From the NCBI GenBank assembly GCA_005503165.1, contig SCNT01000020.1:1-64000 (forward strand): a stretch of 64,000 nucleotides of DNA, read 5' to 3'. The position numbers and the translations under genes were made by a program. The notes beneath the pieces were generated by a model. It saw only the letters and a list, made by a program, of their open reading frames with translations. It searched no databases and had not been told where the DNA came from. This DNA comes from Sphingomonadaceae bacterium 3R27E2-A (GTDB lineage: Bacteria > Pseudomonadota > Alphaproteobacteria > Sphingomonadales > Sphingomonadaceae). Positions 56,370 to 64,000 of the stretch are shown here, piece after piece. Each line of letters opens with the position of its first letter. Position 1 is the first letter of the stretch.

Positions 56370-58076
56370 TTGCAGCGTCTGGTGTCGATCCTGTTGGCGA
56401 TAGCCCTTTTCGCGGGCTGGGCCCCCGCCAAGGCGGCGCCGTTGTCGGCTTCGTGCACGCTGCAAACCGACCTCGCCACAAGCTATGATACAGCCTCGCA
56501 GCCCGGCGTGCCGCGCGATTGCGACAGCGACCGCTGGTCGCTCGAAGGACCGCGCAGCTGGCTCTTCTTCGACGCCGACACGATCGCCGCGGCCGGGCCG
56601 GGTCCGATCGAGTTCGACGCGCGCACCAGCCGCTTCGACCGGGTCGCGCTGTTCGTCCGCTACGCCGACGGCAGCGTTGCCAGGGTGGTACGGAGCGGGC
56701 GGCAGCCCATGCCTTATCGCCTCGCCGGCCCGGATTTTTATCTCGTCATTCCGGCGCGCGCCGTGCCACCGGTCGAGATCGCCGTCGCTTTCGATCGTTT
56801 GAGCTATCTCACGACCTTGAAGACCGCGCGGTTGGCGCCCGCAGGCGAAGGCGGCTGGTCGACCGGGACGATGCTGCTGATCGCGCTGTTCACCGGGCTC
56901 GCGCTCGCGCCGATCGTGTTCAACATCGCCTTCTTCCGCGTGCTGCGCGAACGGTTCCTGCTGTGGCACATGGCCCTCGCGACCTGCATCATCGTGCACA
57001 CCAGCCTGTCGTCGGGACTCGCCTTTGCCGTGGTGCCGGGGATCAGCGCGCTGGCCTATGGCTATCTGTCGCAGATCAGCTTCAGCGTGGGCATCGTCGC
57101 GGCCACGATGTTCTGCCTGAACTTCGTCGAGCCCGACAAGATCACCCGCGGCGAACGGCGCGCGCTCTTTGCCTGTGTCTTGTGGATCCCGCTGTTCGGC
57201 GCGGTCGCGATGGCGCCGGTCGAGGCGATACGGCCATGGGGCGGACAGCTTTATTTCGCGGCCTATCTGCCGGTGCTGCTGACCTATGTCGTGGTGCTGG
57301 CGCGCACCTGCCGCCGCGGCAGCCGCGCGGCGATGTATCAGACCGCTGCCTGGGCGCCGATCATCGCCTGCGGGTTCGAGCGCGTCGCGCGCGGCGTCGG
57401 CCTCTATGCCGGGCCCCTCTGGCTCGACCAACTGCTCTATCTCGCGATCGCGCTCGAGCTCGTCATCACCGCGCTCGGCGTCGCCGACCGCTTCATGATC
57501 TTGCGCCGCGACCGCGACCGCGCGCAGGCGCGCGCCGGCGCGATGGAGGATGCGGCGCAGACCGATCCGCTGACCCGGCTGACCAATCGCCGCGGGCTCG
57601 AAAATCTGCTCGCGACCGACGCGCGGCGCTTCACCGCCGCGGCGCTGATCGACATCGACCATTTCAAGTCGGTCAACGATCGCTATGGCCACCAGGTCGG
57701 CGACGCGGTGCTGTGCGCCGCCGCGGCGGGGCTGCGCGAAGGGCATGGCGGCATCGTCGCGCGCATCGGCGGCGAAGAATTCTTCCTGCTGATCGACCGC
57801 CCCGACGCCGCGGGCGCCGCCGAGCGCTGCCGCCAGGCGATCGCGCGGCGCATCGCGACCGACGTGCCGCAGATCCCGCATCCGGTGCGCGCCAGCGGCG
57901 GGCTGCTGATCTTCGGGGCGCGGACCGAGGGCGCGGCGCTCGATTTCGATCGGCTGTTCGCCGAGACCGACCGGCTGCTCTACGCCGCCAAGCACAGCGG
58001 GCGCGACTGCATGGTCACCGACCGCTGGCAGGCGCCCGAGCGACCGGCTGCGGGCAAGGTCGGCGCCGCCGCTTAG
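56370..58076 (+). CDS. Membrane diguanylate cyclase with 7TM-DISM sensor
   Basis: 568 aa. Signal peptide, periplasmic 7TMR-DISMED2-like beta domain (about 25-155), seven membrane helices (about 165-375), short coiled linker, then GGDEF with active-site GGEEF at 467-471. It should make c-di-GMP in response to an external cue. No RxxD inhibitory site is evident before the loop (AGLREGHGGIVARIGGEEF). It starts at TTG 56370 with GGGGAAA ahead; a TTAACCAT octamer lies at 56311. Confidence 0.9.
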   Translation: MQRLVSILLAIALFAGWAPAKAAPLSASCTLQTDLATSYDTASQPGVPRDCDSDRWSLEGPRSWLFFDADTIAAAGPGPIEFDARTSRFDRVALFVRYADGSVARVVRSGRQPMPYRLAGPDFYLVIPARAVPPVEIAVAFDRLSYLTTLKTARLAPAGEGGWSTGTMLLIALFTGLALAPIVFNIAFFRVLRERFLLWHMALATCIIVHTSLSSGLAFAVVPGISALAYGYLSQISFSVGIVAATMFCLNFVEPDKITRGERRALFACVLWIPLFGAVAMAPVEAIRPWGGQLYFAAYLPVLLTYVVVLARTCRRGSRAAMYQTAAWAPIIACGFERVARGVGLYAGPLWLDQLLYLAIALELVITALGVADRFMILRRDRDRAQARAGAMEDAAQTDPLTRLTNRRGLENLLATDARRFTAAALIDIDHFKSVNDRYGHQVGDAVLCAAAAGLREGHGGIVARIGGEEFFLLIDRPDAAGAAERCRQAIARRIATDVPQIPHPVRASGGLLIFGARTEGAALDFDRLFAETDRLLYAAKHSGRDCMVTDRWQAPERPAAGKVGAAA

Positions 58077-58483
58077 CCCTCGATCAGCGCGTCATAGCCG
58101 CGCGCGTTGAACTCGATCAGGCAGAAACCGTTGCCGAAGCGATCGGCGAACATCGCCTGCCGCCCATAGTGCAGGTCGAGCGGCCCGGCCTCGAGTACCG
58201 CCCCCGCCGCGACCGCGCGTTCGACCGCCGCGTCGAGATCGTCGACGCTGAAATCGGGATGCACCGGGGTCCAGTGGCGGCCGTAATGACGCGCGTCGCC
58301 GCCCGCGGGGCCGATGCCCGATCCGCCGGGCTTGAAGATCAGATAGATGGGAACGCCGCCGCCCAGCAGTTCGACGATATCCGCATCGAAGCGCCGCGCA
58401 GCGGTGAGGCCGAGCCCCTCGGTGTAGAAAGCCTCGCCAGCGGTCAGGTCGGGCACGTCGATATTGATCAACAGGCCCGGCAC
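58073..58483 (-). CDS. VOC-family protein (glyoxalase fold)
   Basis: 136 aa single VOC unit. INIDVPDLTAGEAFYTEGLGL, HPDFSVDDLDAAVERAVAAGA and FADRFGNGFCLIEF. Function unknown; may be a dioxygenase- or bleomycin-resistance-like binding protein. GTG start, 7 bp after the next VOC gene, with which it is co-transcribed. Overlaps the cyclase 3' end by 4 bp. Confidence 0.82.
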   Translation of the reverse strand: MPGLLINIDVPDLTAGEAFYTEGLGLTAARRFDADIVELLGGGVPIYLIFKPGGSGIGPAGGDARHYGRHWTPVHPDFSVDDLDAAVERAVAAGAVLEAGPLDLHYGRQAMFADRFGNGFCLIEFNARGYDALIEG

Positions 58484-58490
58484 GCCCGCC

Positions 58491-58928
58491 TTACCAGGCG
58501 CCGGTGTTCGGCATCGAGGCCCAGGGCTCCTGCGGCGGCAGATGGCCGTCCTGCAAGAGCTCGATCGAGATCCCGTCGGGTGAGCGCACGAAGGCCATAT
58601 GCCCGTCGCGTGGCGGGCGGTTGATCGTGACGCCGGCGTCCATCAGCCGCTGGCAGGTATCGTAGATATTGTCGACGCGGTAGGCGAGATGCCCGAAATT
58701 GCGCCCGCCGCTGTAAGTCTCCGCGGCGCTGCCGTCTTCGGGCGGCCAGTTATAGGTGAGTTCGACCTCGGCGACCCCGGCCTGACCCGGCGGCGCGAGG
58801 AAGATGAGGGTGAAACGCCCGCCCTCGTTGTCGAAGCGGCGGACCTCCTCGAGCCCGATGAGCTTGAAGAAATCGACCGTGGCGTCGGGATCCGTCACGC
58901 GGATCATGGTATGGAGATATTTGGTCAT
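58491..58928 (-). CDS. VOC-family protein, lactoylglutathione lyase-like
   Basis: 145 aa. [58 protein letters not shown] and [11 protein letters not shown] match glyoxalase I-like proteins, with the metal Glu in the ELT and ELL positions. Works on methylglyoxal-glutathione adducts if a true GloA; the presence of gloB nearby supports this but does not prove it. Confidence 0.85.
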   Translation of the reverse strand: MTKYLHTMIRVTDPDATVDFFKLIGLEEVRRFDNEGGRFTLIFLAPPGQAGVAEVELTYNWPPEDGSAAETYSGGRNFGHLAYRVDNIYDTCQRLMDAGVTINRPPRDGHMAFVRSPDGISIELLQDGHLPPQEPWASMPNTGAW

Positions 58929-59021
58929 CGCTCGAACATAAGCGATGGGCGGGCGGAATGTAACCGTCGATGCCGGTCAAATGATGCGCGGCCGTTTGGG
59001 GCGGGGAGGGGACGTTCATAA

Positions 59022-59230
59022 TCCTCCCTGCGGCGAAGCCGCGGGGAGGGGGACCGCCCGAAGGGCGGTGGAGGGGCCGATGCCCGAAACGTCGGTCCAA
59101 GGCCGCCGCCCCTCCACCATGCTTCGAGTTTGGGGTTGGATTGCCCCCCGGCAATCCAAGTCCGGTCCGGGGGACCGGACGACCCCAAACTGTCCCCCTC
59201 CCCATCGCTGCGCGGCAGGGAGGATTATTA
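59022..59230. repeat. Large nested palindromic repeat
   Basis: Nested inverted repeats: outer CCTCCCTGCGGCGAAGCCGC against CTGCGCGGCAGGGAGG; next CGGTGGAGGGGC against CCGCCCCTCCACC; inner AGTTTGGGGT (59127-59136) against ACCCCAAACT (59182-59191), with CCGGTCCGGGGGACCGG inside. The left part repeats the element at 290-343. It fills most of the 379-bp gap, which has no gene. Confidence 0.8.
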
Positions 59231-59307
59231 TGGCCGCTAACGCCCGATACCGGCCGTCGACCACAAGGCGCCCGCCCCCGCCACGGCAGGGGCGGCGAGG
59301 GAGGGAA

Positions 59308-59910
59308 TCAGGCGAGCGCCTCTTCGACCTGATCGAGCCGGTCCTTGCCGAAGAACATGTCGTCCCCGACGAAAAAGGTCGGGATACCGAACACCCCGCG
59401 CGCGACCGCGGCATCGGTGTTTTGGGCCAGCTTCGCCTTGATATCGGCCTCCTGCGTCCGCGCGAGGAGCGCGGGGCCGTCGAACCCGTTGGCGGTGAGG
59501 AAGTTCGCGGCGACCTCAGGATCGTCCATTTTGAGACCCTCTTCCCACATCGCCCGGTTCACCGCTTCGACATAGTCGTCGATTACGCCCTCGTCCGCCG
59601 CGACGATCGCGCCGCGCATGATGAGCAGCGTGTTGACCGGGAAATGCGGGTTGAGGCGGAACTTCGTCAGGCCATGCCGCGCGATGAAGCGCTGCATTTC
59701 GAGATGCTCATAGGCGAGTTTCGCCGGCGCCTCGGCATATTGGATCATCGGTGCCTTGTTGCCCGTGGCCTTGAAGATGCCGCCGAGCAGGCAGGGAGTG
59801 ATGACGAGGTCGGCGCCGGTGCGCTCGAGCAATTCGGGCAGCACCTTGAGCGTGAGATAGGCATTGGGGCTGCCGAAATCGAAGATCAGTTCGAGACTTT
59901 TCGTCACCAT
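59308..59910 (-). CDS. DsbA-family 2-hydroxychromene-2-carboxylate isomerase-like
   Basis: 200 aa thioredoxin-fold protein of the HCCA isomerase/kappa-GST group. FDFGSPNAYL holds the Ser that contacts glutathione; LGGIFKATGNKAP and VFGIPTFFVGDDMFFGKDRLDQV are family signatures. No CxxC. Typically glutathione-dependent isomerases of aromatic degradation. Start ATG 59910, overlapping the SDR stop by 7 bp. Confidence 0.87.
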   Translation of the reverse strand: MVTKSLELIFDFGSPNAYLTLKVLPELLERTGADLVITPCLLGGIFKATGNKAPMIQYAEAPAKLAYEHLEMQRFIARHGLTKFRLNPHFPVNTLLIMRGAIVAADEGVIDDYVEAVNRAMWEEGLKMDDPEVAANFLTANGFDGPALLARTQEADIKAKLAQNTDAAVARGVFGIPTFFVGDDMFFGKDRLDQVEEALA

Positions 59911-60638
59911 TTTTCTCCCCATGGACGGAGGTCGAGTTCGTGGGTCCAGGCGCTTCTCGGCTGCCGGTGGAGCATCACATAATTGGCGGCGATGGCTTCG
60001 GGATTTAGCACGAGGTCCTTGGCCTTTGCGTCGTCGAAACCGTCGCCGAGTCGCTGGCGGATGAAATCGGTGTCGATCGCACCGTCGATGATCGTGTGCG
60101 CCACGTGGATGCCCTGCGGCCCGAGTTCGCGCGCCATCGACTGCGCGAGCATGCGCAGCGCGCCTTTGGCGCCCGAGAATGCCGAAAAGCCCGATCCGCC
60201 GCGCAGGCTCGCGGTCGCGCCGGTGAAGATGATCGTGCCGCGGCCGCGCGGCGCCATGCGCTTTGCCGCCTCGCGCCCCGTCAGGAAGCCCCCGAGGCAC
60301 GCCATTTCCCACACCTTGGTGTAAACGCGCACCGTGGTCTCGCCGATCGGGAAATTGACGTTGGCGCCGATGTTGAACACCGCGACCTCGACCGGCCCGA
60401 CCTCGGCCTCGACCCGGTCGAACAGCGCGACCATGTCGTTTTCGTCGCGCGCGTCGCCGGGGAAGGCGCGGGCTTGGTGGCCAGCCTCGCGGATCGACTG
60501 CGCGAGCGCTTCGAGCTGGTCGGCGTTGCGGGCCCGGCGATTCACGCAGGCGGTGAGCCCCTCGGCGGCAAAGGCGCGGGCGATCGCGCCGCCGGTAGCG
60601 TCGCCGGCTCCAATGATGACGGCGGCTGGATTGGGCAT
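59904..60638 (-). CDS. SDR-family oxidoreductase with Phe at the catalytic Tyr
   Basis: 244 aa. Nucleotide-binding motif is degenerate (GAGDATGGAIAR), Ser is present in FTGATAS, but the usual YxxxK reads F-S-G-A-K (GFSAFSGAKGALR), so the classical proton-donor Tyr is missing. It may be an atypical dehydrogenase or a non-enzymatic member. ATG 60638 is preceded by GAGGAG. It forms one operon with the isomerase, divergent from the HxlR regulator. Confidence 0.87.
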   Translation of the reverse strand: MPNPAAVIIGAGDATGGAIARAFAAEGLTACVNRRARNADQLEALAQSIREAGHQARAFPGDARDENDMVALFDRVEAEVGPVEVAVFNIGANVNFPIGETTVRVYTKVWEMACLGGFLTGREAAKRMAPRGRGTIIFTGATASLRGGSGFSAFSGAKGALRMLAQSMARELGPQGIHVAHTIIDGAIDTDFIRQRLGDGFDDAKAKDLVLNPEAIAANYVMLHRQPRSAWTHELDLRPWGEKW

Positions 60639-60666
60639 GCGACTCTCCTCTTTGCGCCGCACAGTA

Positions 60667-60683
60667 ACTATGATAATCATAGT
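60667..60683. promoter_or_regulatory. Perfect palindromic operator, HxlR candidate
   Basis: ACTATGAT-A-ATCATAGT is a perfect 17-bp palindrome in the gap between the SDR-isomerase operon and the divergent HxlR gene, 29 bp before the SDR start. It also contains TATGAT, a possible -10, on both strands. This is the expected place for an HxlR dimer to control the pair. Confidence 0.65.
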
Positions 60684-60702
60684 GACAAGGGTTTTCTTCA
60701 TC

Positions 60703-60783
60703 TGTCATTCCCGCGAAGGTGGGAATCCGGCTTGAGCGCCGGAGCGGTAGAAGGAAGCTGGCCCCCGCCTTCGCGGGGGCGAC
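60703..60783. repeat. Family D palindrome (CATTCCCGCGAAGG type)
   Basis: TCATTCCCGCGAAGGTGGGA with the inverted partner CCCCCGCCTTCGCGGGGGCGA. This type is widespread in proteobacterial genomes. It lies in the leader of the HxlR gene and keeps the upstream frame open. Confidence 0.75.
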
Positions 60784-60799
60784 GAATGAGGTAGCGATA

Positions 60800-61291
60800 T
60801 TGCCCAAGCGCGCGGATCTTTCGGACACTTTCTGCCCTGTGGGCCGTTCAGCCGAGCTGCTCGGCGACCGCGCGGTGCTGCTGATCCTGCGCGACCTGTT
60901 CTTCGGGCGGCGGCGGTTCGAGGCGATCGCGGTGAACACCGGGCTGGGGCCGCAGCTGGTTTCGGCGCGGCTCAAATTGCTCGAGAGCGAGGGCGTGGTC
61001 GAACGCCACGCCTATCAGGAGCGGCCGCAGCGCCACGAATATCGGCTGACCGACAAGGGCAAGGACCTGTTCGGCGTGCTCTATGCGATGCGCGGCTGGG
61101 CCGAACGGTGGGCGTATGAGGATGGCGAGACCGGCGGCGGGCCCGCGATGCGTTACATCCACCGCGCGTGCGGCACCGACGTCGGGACAGCTCTGGTGTG
61201 TCCCGGATGCGGCGCAGCGCTGGGCTATGGCGATTTGAAGGGCGAGCCGTCGCCGGCGCTCAAGGCCGAGCAGGCCGCGCGGTCGGGGTAG
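60800..61291 (+). CDS. HxlR-family regulator with C-terminal zinc-ribbon-like tail
   Basis: 163 aa. HxlR winged helix: FCPVGRSAELLGDRAVLLILRDLFFGRRRFEAI, LVSARLKLLESEGVVERHAYQERP and HEYRLTDKGKDL. The tail CGTDVGTALVCPGCGAAL has Cys for a possible zinc site. Start TTG 60800 with GAGG ahead is chosen, since earlier codons come from the family D repeat. Probably controls the divergent SDR-isomerase genes. Confidence 0.85.
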   Translation: MPKRADLSDTFCPVGRSAELLGDRAVLLILRDLFFGRRRFEAIAVNTGLGPQLVSARLKLLESEGVVERHAYQERPQRHEYRLTDKGKDLFGVLYAMRGWAERWAYEDGETGGGPAMRYIHRACGTDVGTALVCPGCGAALGYGDLKGEPSPALKAEQAARSG

Positions 61292-61336
61292 ACCGCGGGC
61301 CATGTTCTGATACGCTGTTCCCTCGATGCGAAGGGG

Positions 61337-61870
61337 ATGAATTTGCGACGCCGATCACCTGCCATTCTGGCCGCACTTCTAGCTTTTGCCATACCGTCGC
61401 ATGCTATCCCGCCGCCCCCGCCGCCGCCCGACCCGGTAGCGATGGCCGAAGCCAATAGGCTGGCCGACGAGTTGATCGCGCTCGACGAAGAGGAGTTGCG
61501 GCACCGGACGAGGTTTGCGGTATCCAGCGAGGTGACCGGCTGGCTGGTAACGACGCATCCCGATCTTGAGGACCCGGCGACGCTCCGCGCATTTCGTCTC
61601 GCGATTCTTGCGCGAGTCGATGCTGTCTGGGTGGAGGAACGGCCCAATATACAGGCGGATCTGGCCAATATTTATCGCTTGCTGCCGGCAGCCGACCTGA
61701 CCGCCACCCGCACGTTCATGGCGAGCCCGTCGGGGCGGAATTTCGGACGACTGCTTACCGGCGCCGATATCGGCTTGCTCGACGACGCAGCAACCGCCGT
61801 CCTGTATCGGCGACTGTTTCCCGAACTGCCGGATTTGCTTGCCGCGGCGCAGAAGTCGGCCGCCGAATAG
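61337..61870 (+). CDS. Exported protein of unknown function
   Basis: 177 aa. Signal peptide MNLRRRSPAILAALLAFAIPSHA followed by a Pro run (IPPPPPPPDP) and an all-helical domain; FMASPSGRNFGRLL is reminiscent of DUF2059-type proteins, only weakly. AAGGGG ahead of ATG. Its 3' end meets clpS 3 bp apart, convergent. Confidence 0.68.
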   Translation: MNLRRRSPAILAALLAFAIPSHAIPPPPPPPDPVAMAEANRLADELIALDEEELRHRTRFAVSSEVTGWLVTTHPDLEDPATLRAFRLAILARVDAVWVEERPNIQADLANIYRLLPAADLTATRTFMASPSGRNFGRLLTGADIGLLDDAATAVLYRRLFPELPDLLAAAQKSAAE

Positions 61871-61873
61871 GCC

Positions 61874-62200
61874 TCAGGCCTTTTCCAGCGTGCATTGCAG
61901 CGGATGCTGGTTCTGGCGCGCCGCGTCCATCACCTGATTGACCTTGGTCTCGGCGACCTCATAACTGAACACCCCGCACACGCCCACGCCCTGCTGGTGG
62001 ACGTGGAGCATCACCTGCGTCGCCTGTTCGATGTCCATGTTGAAGAAGCGCTGGAGCACCATCACGACGAATTCCATCGGGGTGTAGTCGTCGTTGAGGA
62101 GCAGCACCTTGTACATCGACGGCTTCTTCGCCTTGGCGCGGGTACGCGTCGCGATACCGACCCCGGGCGTGCCGGGCGTGCCGTCGTCATTGTCCGCCAT
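61874..62200 (-). CDS. clpS: ClpS adaptor
   Basis: 108 aa. Core [52 protein letters not shown]: the N-end-rule adaptor that hands substrates to ClpA. An N-terminal flexible tail ([13 protein letters not shown]) as usual. No clpA in the window. Start ATG 62200 chosen by domain position. Confidence 0.95.
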   Translation of the reverse strand: MADNDDGTPGTPGVGIATRTRAKAKKPSMYKVLLLNDDYTPMEFVVMVLQRFFNMDIEQATQVMLHVHQQGVGVCGVFSYEVAETKVNQVMDAARQNQHPLQCTLEKA

Positions 62201-62317
62201 GGCGCGGATGGAACAGAGGGTCTGAACTGGAAGCATCGTCACCGGAATATCGCACGCCGCGGCGGATTCGCAAGGGGGCGGGTCGTCATTAACCCCCTTT
62301 TCATCTGAGCGAAAACA

Positions 62318-62353
62318 AGAACCGCCCGCTTCCCGGGGGAAGCGAGCGGTCTT
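62318..62353 (-). terminator. Terminator of the phasin gene
   Basis: On the minus strand ACCGCTCGCTTCCCCCGGG folds with GGAAGCGGGCGGT and is followed by TCTTGTTTT. It lies 65 bp after the phasin stop. Nothing else is seen in 62201-62417. Confidence 0.7.
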
Positions 62354-62417
62354 GGGTGCGCCGGCGCAGGCGGGGGGAGGGGAGAGAGGCCCGCGTCGGC
62401 AGCGGAAGAGAAGGTCC

Positions 62418-63170
62418 TTAGGCGGCCTTCATCTTCGAAGTGATAACCGAAACGCGGTTCGAGATCGGCGCGAAGCTGTCGTTCGCCATCTTGACGACGA
62501 GTTCGCTGGTCTTCGAGGTCTGCGCGACAGCAGCGTCGAACGCCTTCTTGCTGTTTTCGGCATAGAGCTTGAAGAAGTCGGCCGGGGTCTTGACGGCGGT
62601 GTAGCCCTTCAGCGCCGCGGTCGTGTCTTCGAAGCTCTTGCGAGCGAAGGTCACGCCTTCCTGGCCGAGGACTTCGGCGTTCTTCGCGGCGATCTTGCCG
62701 GCTTCGACCAGCGCTTCGAGGTTGGCCTTGTTGAACTCGACGGCCTCTTCAGCGAACTTGCTGGTCTTGGCCATGGCTTCCTTCGCCTTCTCGTTGAAGT
62801 CGGCGGTCAGGGCTTCGGCGCGGGTCTTCGCTTCGTCGGCGAACTTCTTGACGGTGTCGTTCATGGTCTGGAATCCTTTGGTGGCGGCGGCGACCGGCTT
62901 CGGCGCGGCCTTGGGGGGCTTCGGGGCAATGGTCTTCACGGCCGCCTTCTTGGGGGCGGCCTTCTTGGGGGCTGCCTTGGGGGCAGCGGCCTTCTTCGCG
63001 ATCGGCTTGGCTTTTGCCTTCACCGTCTTCGTCACGGGAGCCGGAGCAGCCTTCGCCGCCGCGGGAACGGCGGGTGCGACCGGAGCGGCCGGGGTCGCCA
63101 CCGGCTTGGCGGCGGTTTCCAGCGTCGCGGCTTCGAAAGCCTTTTCGGCACTATCCATCTTGGTAGCCAT
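62418..63170 (-). CDS. Phasin with Ala/Lys/Pro-rich N-terminal arm
   Basis: 250 aa. The first ~100 residues are Ala/Lys/Pro repeats ([20 protein letters not shown]), like a histone H1 tail. From about 100 the phasin_2 helix bundle begins ([27 protein letters not shown]). Phasins coat polyhydroxyalkanoate granules; the basic arm might bind DNA as in PhaM/PhaF proteins and link granules to the nucleoid. AAGGAG is 7 bp before the ATG. Next to phaC. Confidence 0.9.
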   Translation of the reverse strand: MATKMDSAEKAFEAATLETAAKPVATPAAPVAPAVPAAAKAAPAPVTKTVKAKAKPIAKKAAAPKAAPKKAAPKKAAVKTIAPKPPKAAPKPVAAATKGFQTMNDTVKKFADEAKTRAEALTADFNEKAKEAMAKTSKFAEEAVEFNKANLEALVEAGKIAAKNAEVLGQEGVTFARKSFEDTTAALKGYTAVKTPADFFKLYAENSKKAFDAAVAQTSKTSELVVKMANDSFAPISNRVSVITSKMKAA

Positions 63171-63190
63171 CGGGACAACTCCTTTATGTT

Positions 63191-63253
63191 GCAGTGCACA
63201 ATATAGGAGTGGCGTGGCGATTTCAAGGATATTTTTGTGCAGCGCACAAAAAA
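63191..63253 (-). promoter_or_regulatory. Phasin promoter with two TGC-N3-GCA boxes
   Basis: On the minus strand TTGAAA (63227-63222) and TATATT (63206-63201) are 15 bp apart. Boxes TGCAGTGCA (63191-63199) and TGCAGCGCA (63239-63247) lie on either side, the latter inside a perfect 9-bp inverted repeat TTTTTGTGC-AGC-GCACAAAAA-like (63233-63253). PhaR repressors of PHA genes bind TGC-rich CTGC-N3/4-GCAG sites, so PhaR control is likely. Confidence 0.6.
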
Positions 63254-63292
63254 TTCCGCTCGCGGCCTTATTGGCCTTTTAACCCCGGTATC

Positions 63293-64000
63293 TTACCGCT
63301 GTTTGACATAGCGGCCGGGGGCATCCTCGATTGCCTTCTTAGCACCTTTGCCGGGAATGCGCGAACCCTTTGCAGGTGTTTTTCCGCTATCCTGCGCCGA
63401 TATCCAGCCGATCCAGTGCGGCCACCAGCTGCCCTTGGTCTCCTTGGCCGACGCCTGGAACTCGGCGAGCGTCGCCGCGTCGTTGTTACCGGTCCAATAT
63501 TGATACTTGCCTGCGGCAGGCGGATTCACCACGCCGGCGATATGCCCCGATCCCGCGAGCAGGAAGGTCTTGTCGCCCGAGAGATGGTCCATCAATCGCC
63601 ACACGCTGGCGAGCGGCGCGATATGATCCTCGCGGCCCGCCTGGATATAGGCGGGCGTCTTGATCCTGCGAAGGTCCAGCGGGGTGTCGCAGACCGACAG
63701 GCTGTTCGGGATCACCATGCGGTTGTCGCGATAGAGGTCGACCAGATATTGACGGTGCCATTTCGCGGGCAGATTGGTGGTGTCGCCGTTCCAGTAGAGC
63801 AGGTCGAAGGGCGGATAGTCGTTGCCGAGCAGATAATTGCTCACGACATAATTCCAGATGAGGTCGCGCCCGCGCAGGCTGTTGAAGGTTGCGGCCATAT
63901 AGCGCCCGTCGAGATAGCCCTGCGCCGACAGCTGTTCGAGCAGCGCCAGATAGCTTTCGTCGACGAACAGCTTGAGGTCGCCGGCGAATTCGAAATCGAT
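63293..64000 (-). CDS. phaC: Polyhydroxyalkanoate synthase, C-terminal part
   Basis: 236 codons up to the stop; the gene runs off the right edge. The frame reads IDFEFAGDLKLFVDESYL..., then GRDLIWNYVVSNYLLGNDYPPFDLLYWNGD, catalytic Asp in GREDHIAPLASVW and His in LAGSGHIAGVVNPP, as in class I PhaC. The lipase-box Cys lies outside. Upstream of the phasin on the same strand, but the phasin has its own promoter. Confidence 0.96.
   Translation of the reverse strand: MDFEFAGDLKLFVDESYLALLEQLSAQGYLDGRYMAATFNSLRGRDLIWNYVVSNYLLGNDYPPFDLLYWNGDTTNLPAKWHRQYLVDLYRDNRMVIPNSLSVCDTPLDLRRIKTPAYIQAGREDHIAPLASVWRLMDHLSGDKTFLLAGSGHIAGVVNPPAAGKYQYWTGNNDAATLAEFQASAKETKGSWWPHWIGWISAQDSGKTPAKGSRIPGKGAKKAIEDAPGRYVKQR

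Overview
The window is a GC-rich chromosomal segment of an alphaproteobacterium, most likely a sphingomonad close to Sphingopyxis or Sphingomonas. This is inferred from the alphaproteobacterial DUF1153/SciP protein, the split CobS/CobT-BolA-DnaJ neighbourhood, the SUF operon layout, phasin/PhaC and the palindromic repeat families. No rRNA, tRNA or CRISPR array was seen. Gene density is high, and many neighbours are coupled by ATGA, GTGA or TGATG stop/start overlaps.

Layout. 1-452: the end of an IS3-type insertion sequence that cut off the 3' end of another gene, then a terminator. 453-3410: a single-chain MmeI-like restriction-modification enzyme carrying an in-frame palindromic repeat and an AT-richer recognition domain. 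3.6-10 kb: lepA, an acetyltransferase, a lipoprotein hydrolase, a small acidic lipoprotein, a sciP operon and mnmA. 10-18.9 kb: cobT, an MFS transporter with a tiny membrane protein, a DUF900-type lipoprotein, cobS, an NTF2-like protein, a J-domain protein, then bolA, a cupin and a pirin. 19-31 kb: epoxide hydrolase-like protein, serine hydrolase, PhzF/PdxH, CbpA-type DnaJ, a BrkB-like protein, fabI, YhbS-like acetyltransferase, aroC and two transporters. 31-39.4 kb: a Gly/Arg/Pro-rich lipoprotein, a cytochrome P450, a Phd/PIN toxin-antitoxin pair, TSUP and CPA2 transporters, a flavin-dependent halogenase and an extensin-like protein.

39.4-46.9 kb is the SUF Fe-S assembly operon, read on the minus strand as rrf2, sufB, DUF559, an unknown gene, sufC, an unknown gene, sufD, sufS, sufT, sufA and an AAC(6')-like acetyltransferase. 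It has a clear promoter and operator upstream of rrf2. 47-64 kb: an AraC regulator, DUF885 peptidase, pyrD, gamma-glutamyltransferase, acyl-CoA ligase, gloB, a membrane diguanylate cyclase, two VOC proteins, an isomerase/SDR pair divergent from an HxlR regulator, clpS, a phasin with PhaR-like boxes, and the C-terminal part of phaC.

The most unusual signal is a set of paired GC-rich palindromes (core CCTCCCCTTCAGGGGAGG). One pair brackets a DUF559 endonuclease gene inserted exactly at the end of sufB. The last 54 bp of sufB are present on both sides of the insert, so sufB keeps its C-terminus and the stop/start coupling is kept. Pairs without the endonuclease lie inside the restriction enzyme gene, in the end of rrf2 and ahead of the acyl-CoA ligase, and two of them share inner sequence with the ends of the DUF559 unit. 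This suggests a DUF559 mobile element with short non-autonomous derivatives that insert in frame into genes. An unrelated palindrome family forms the N-terminus of SufS.
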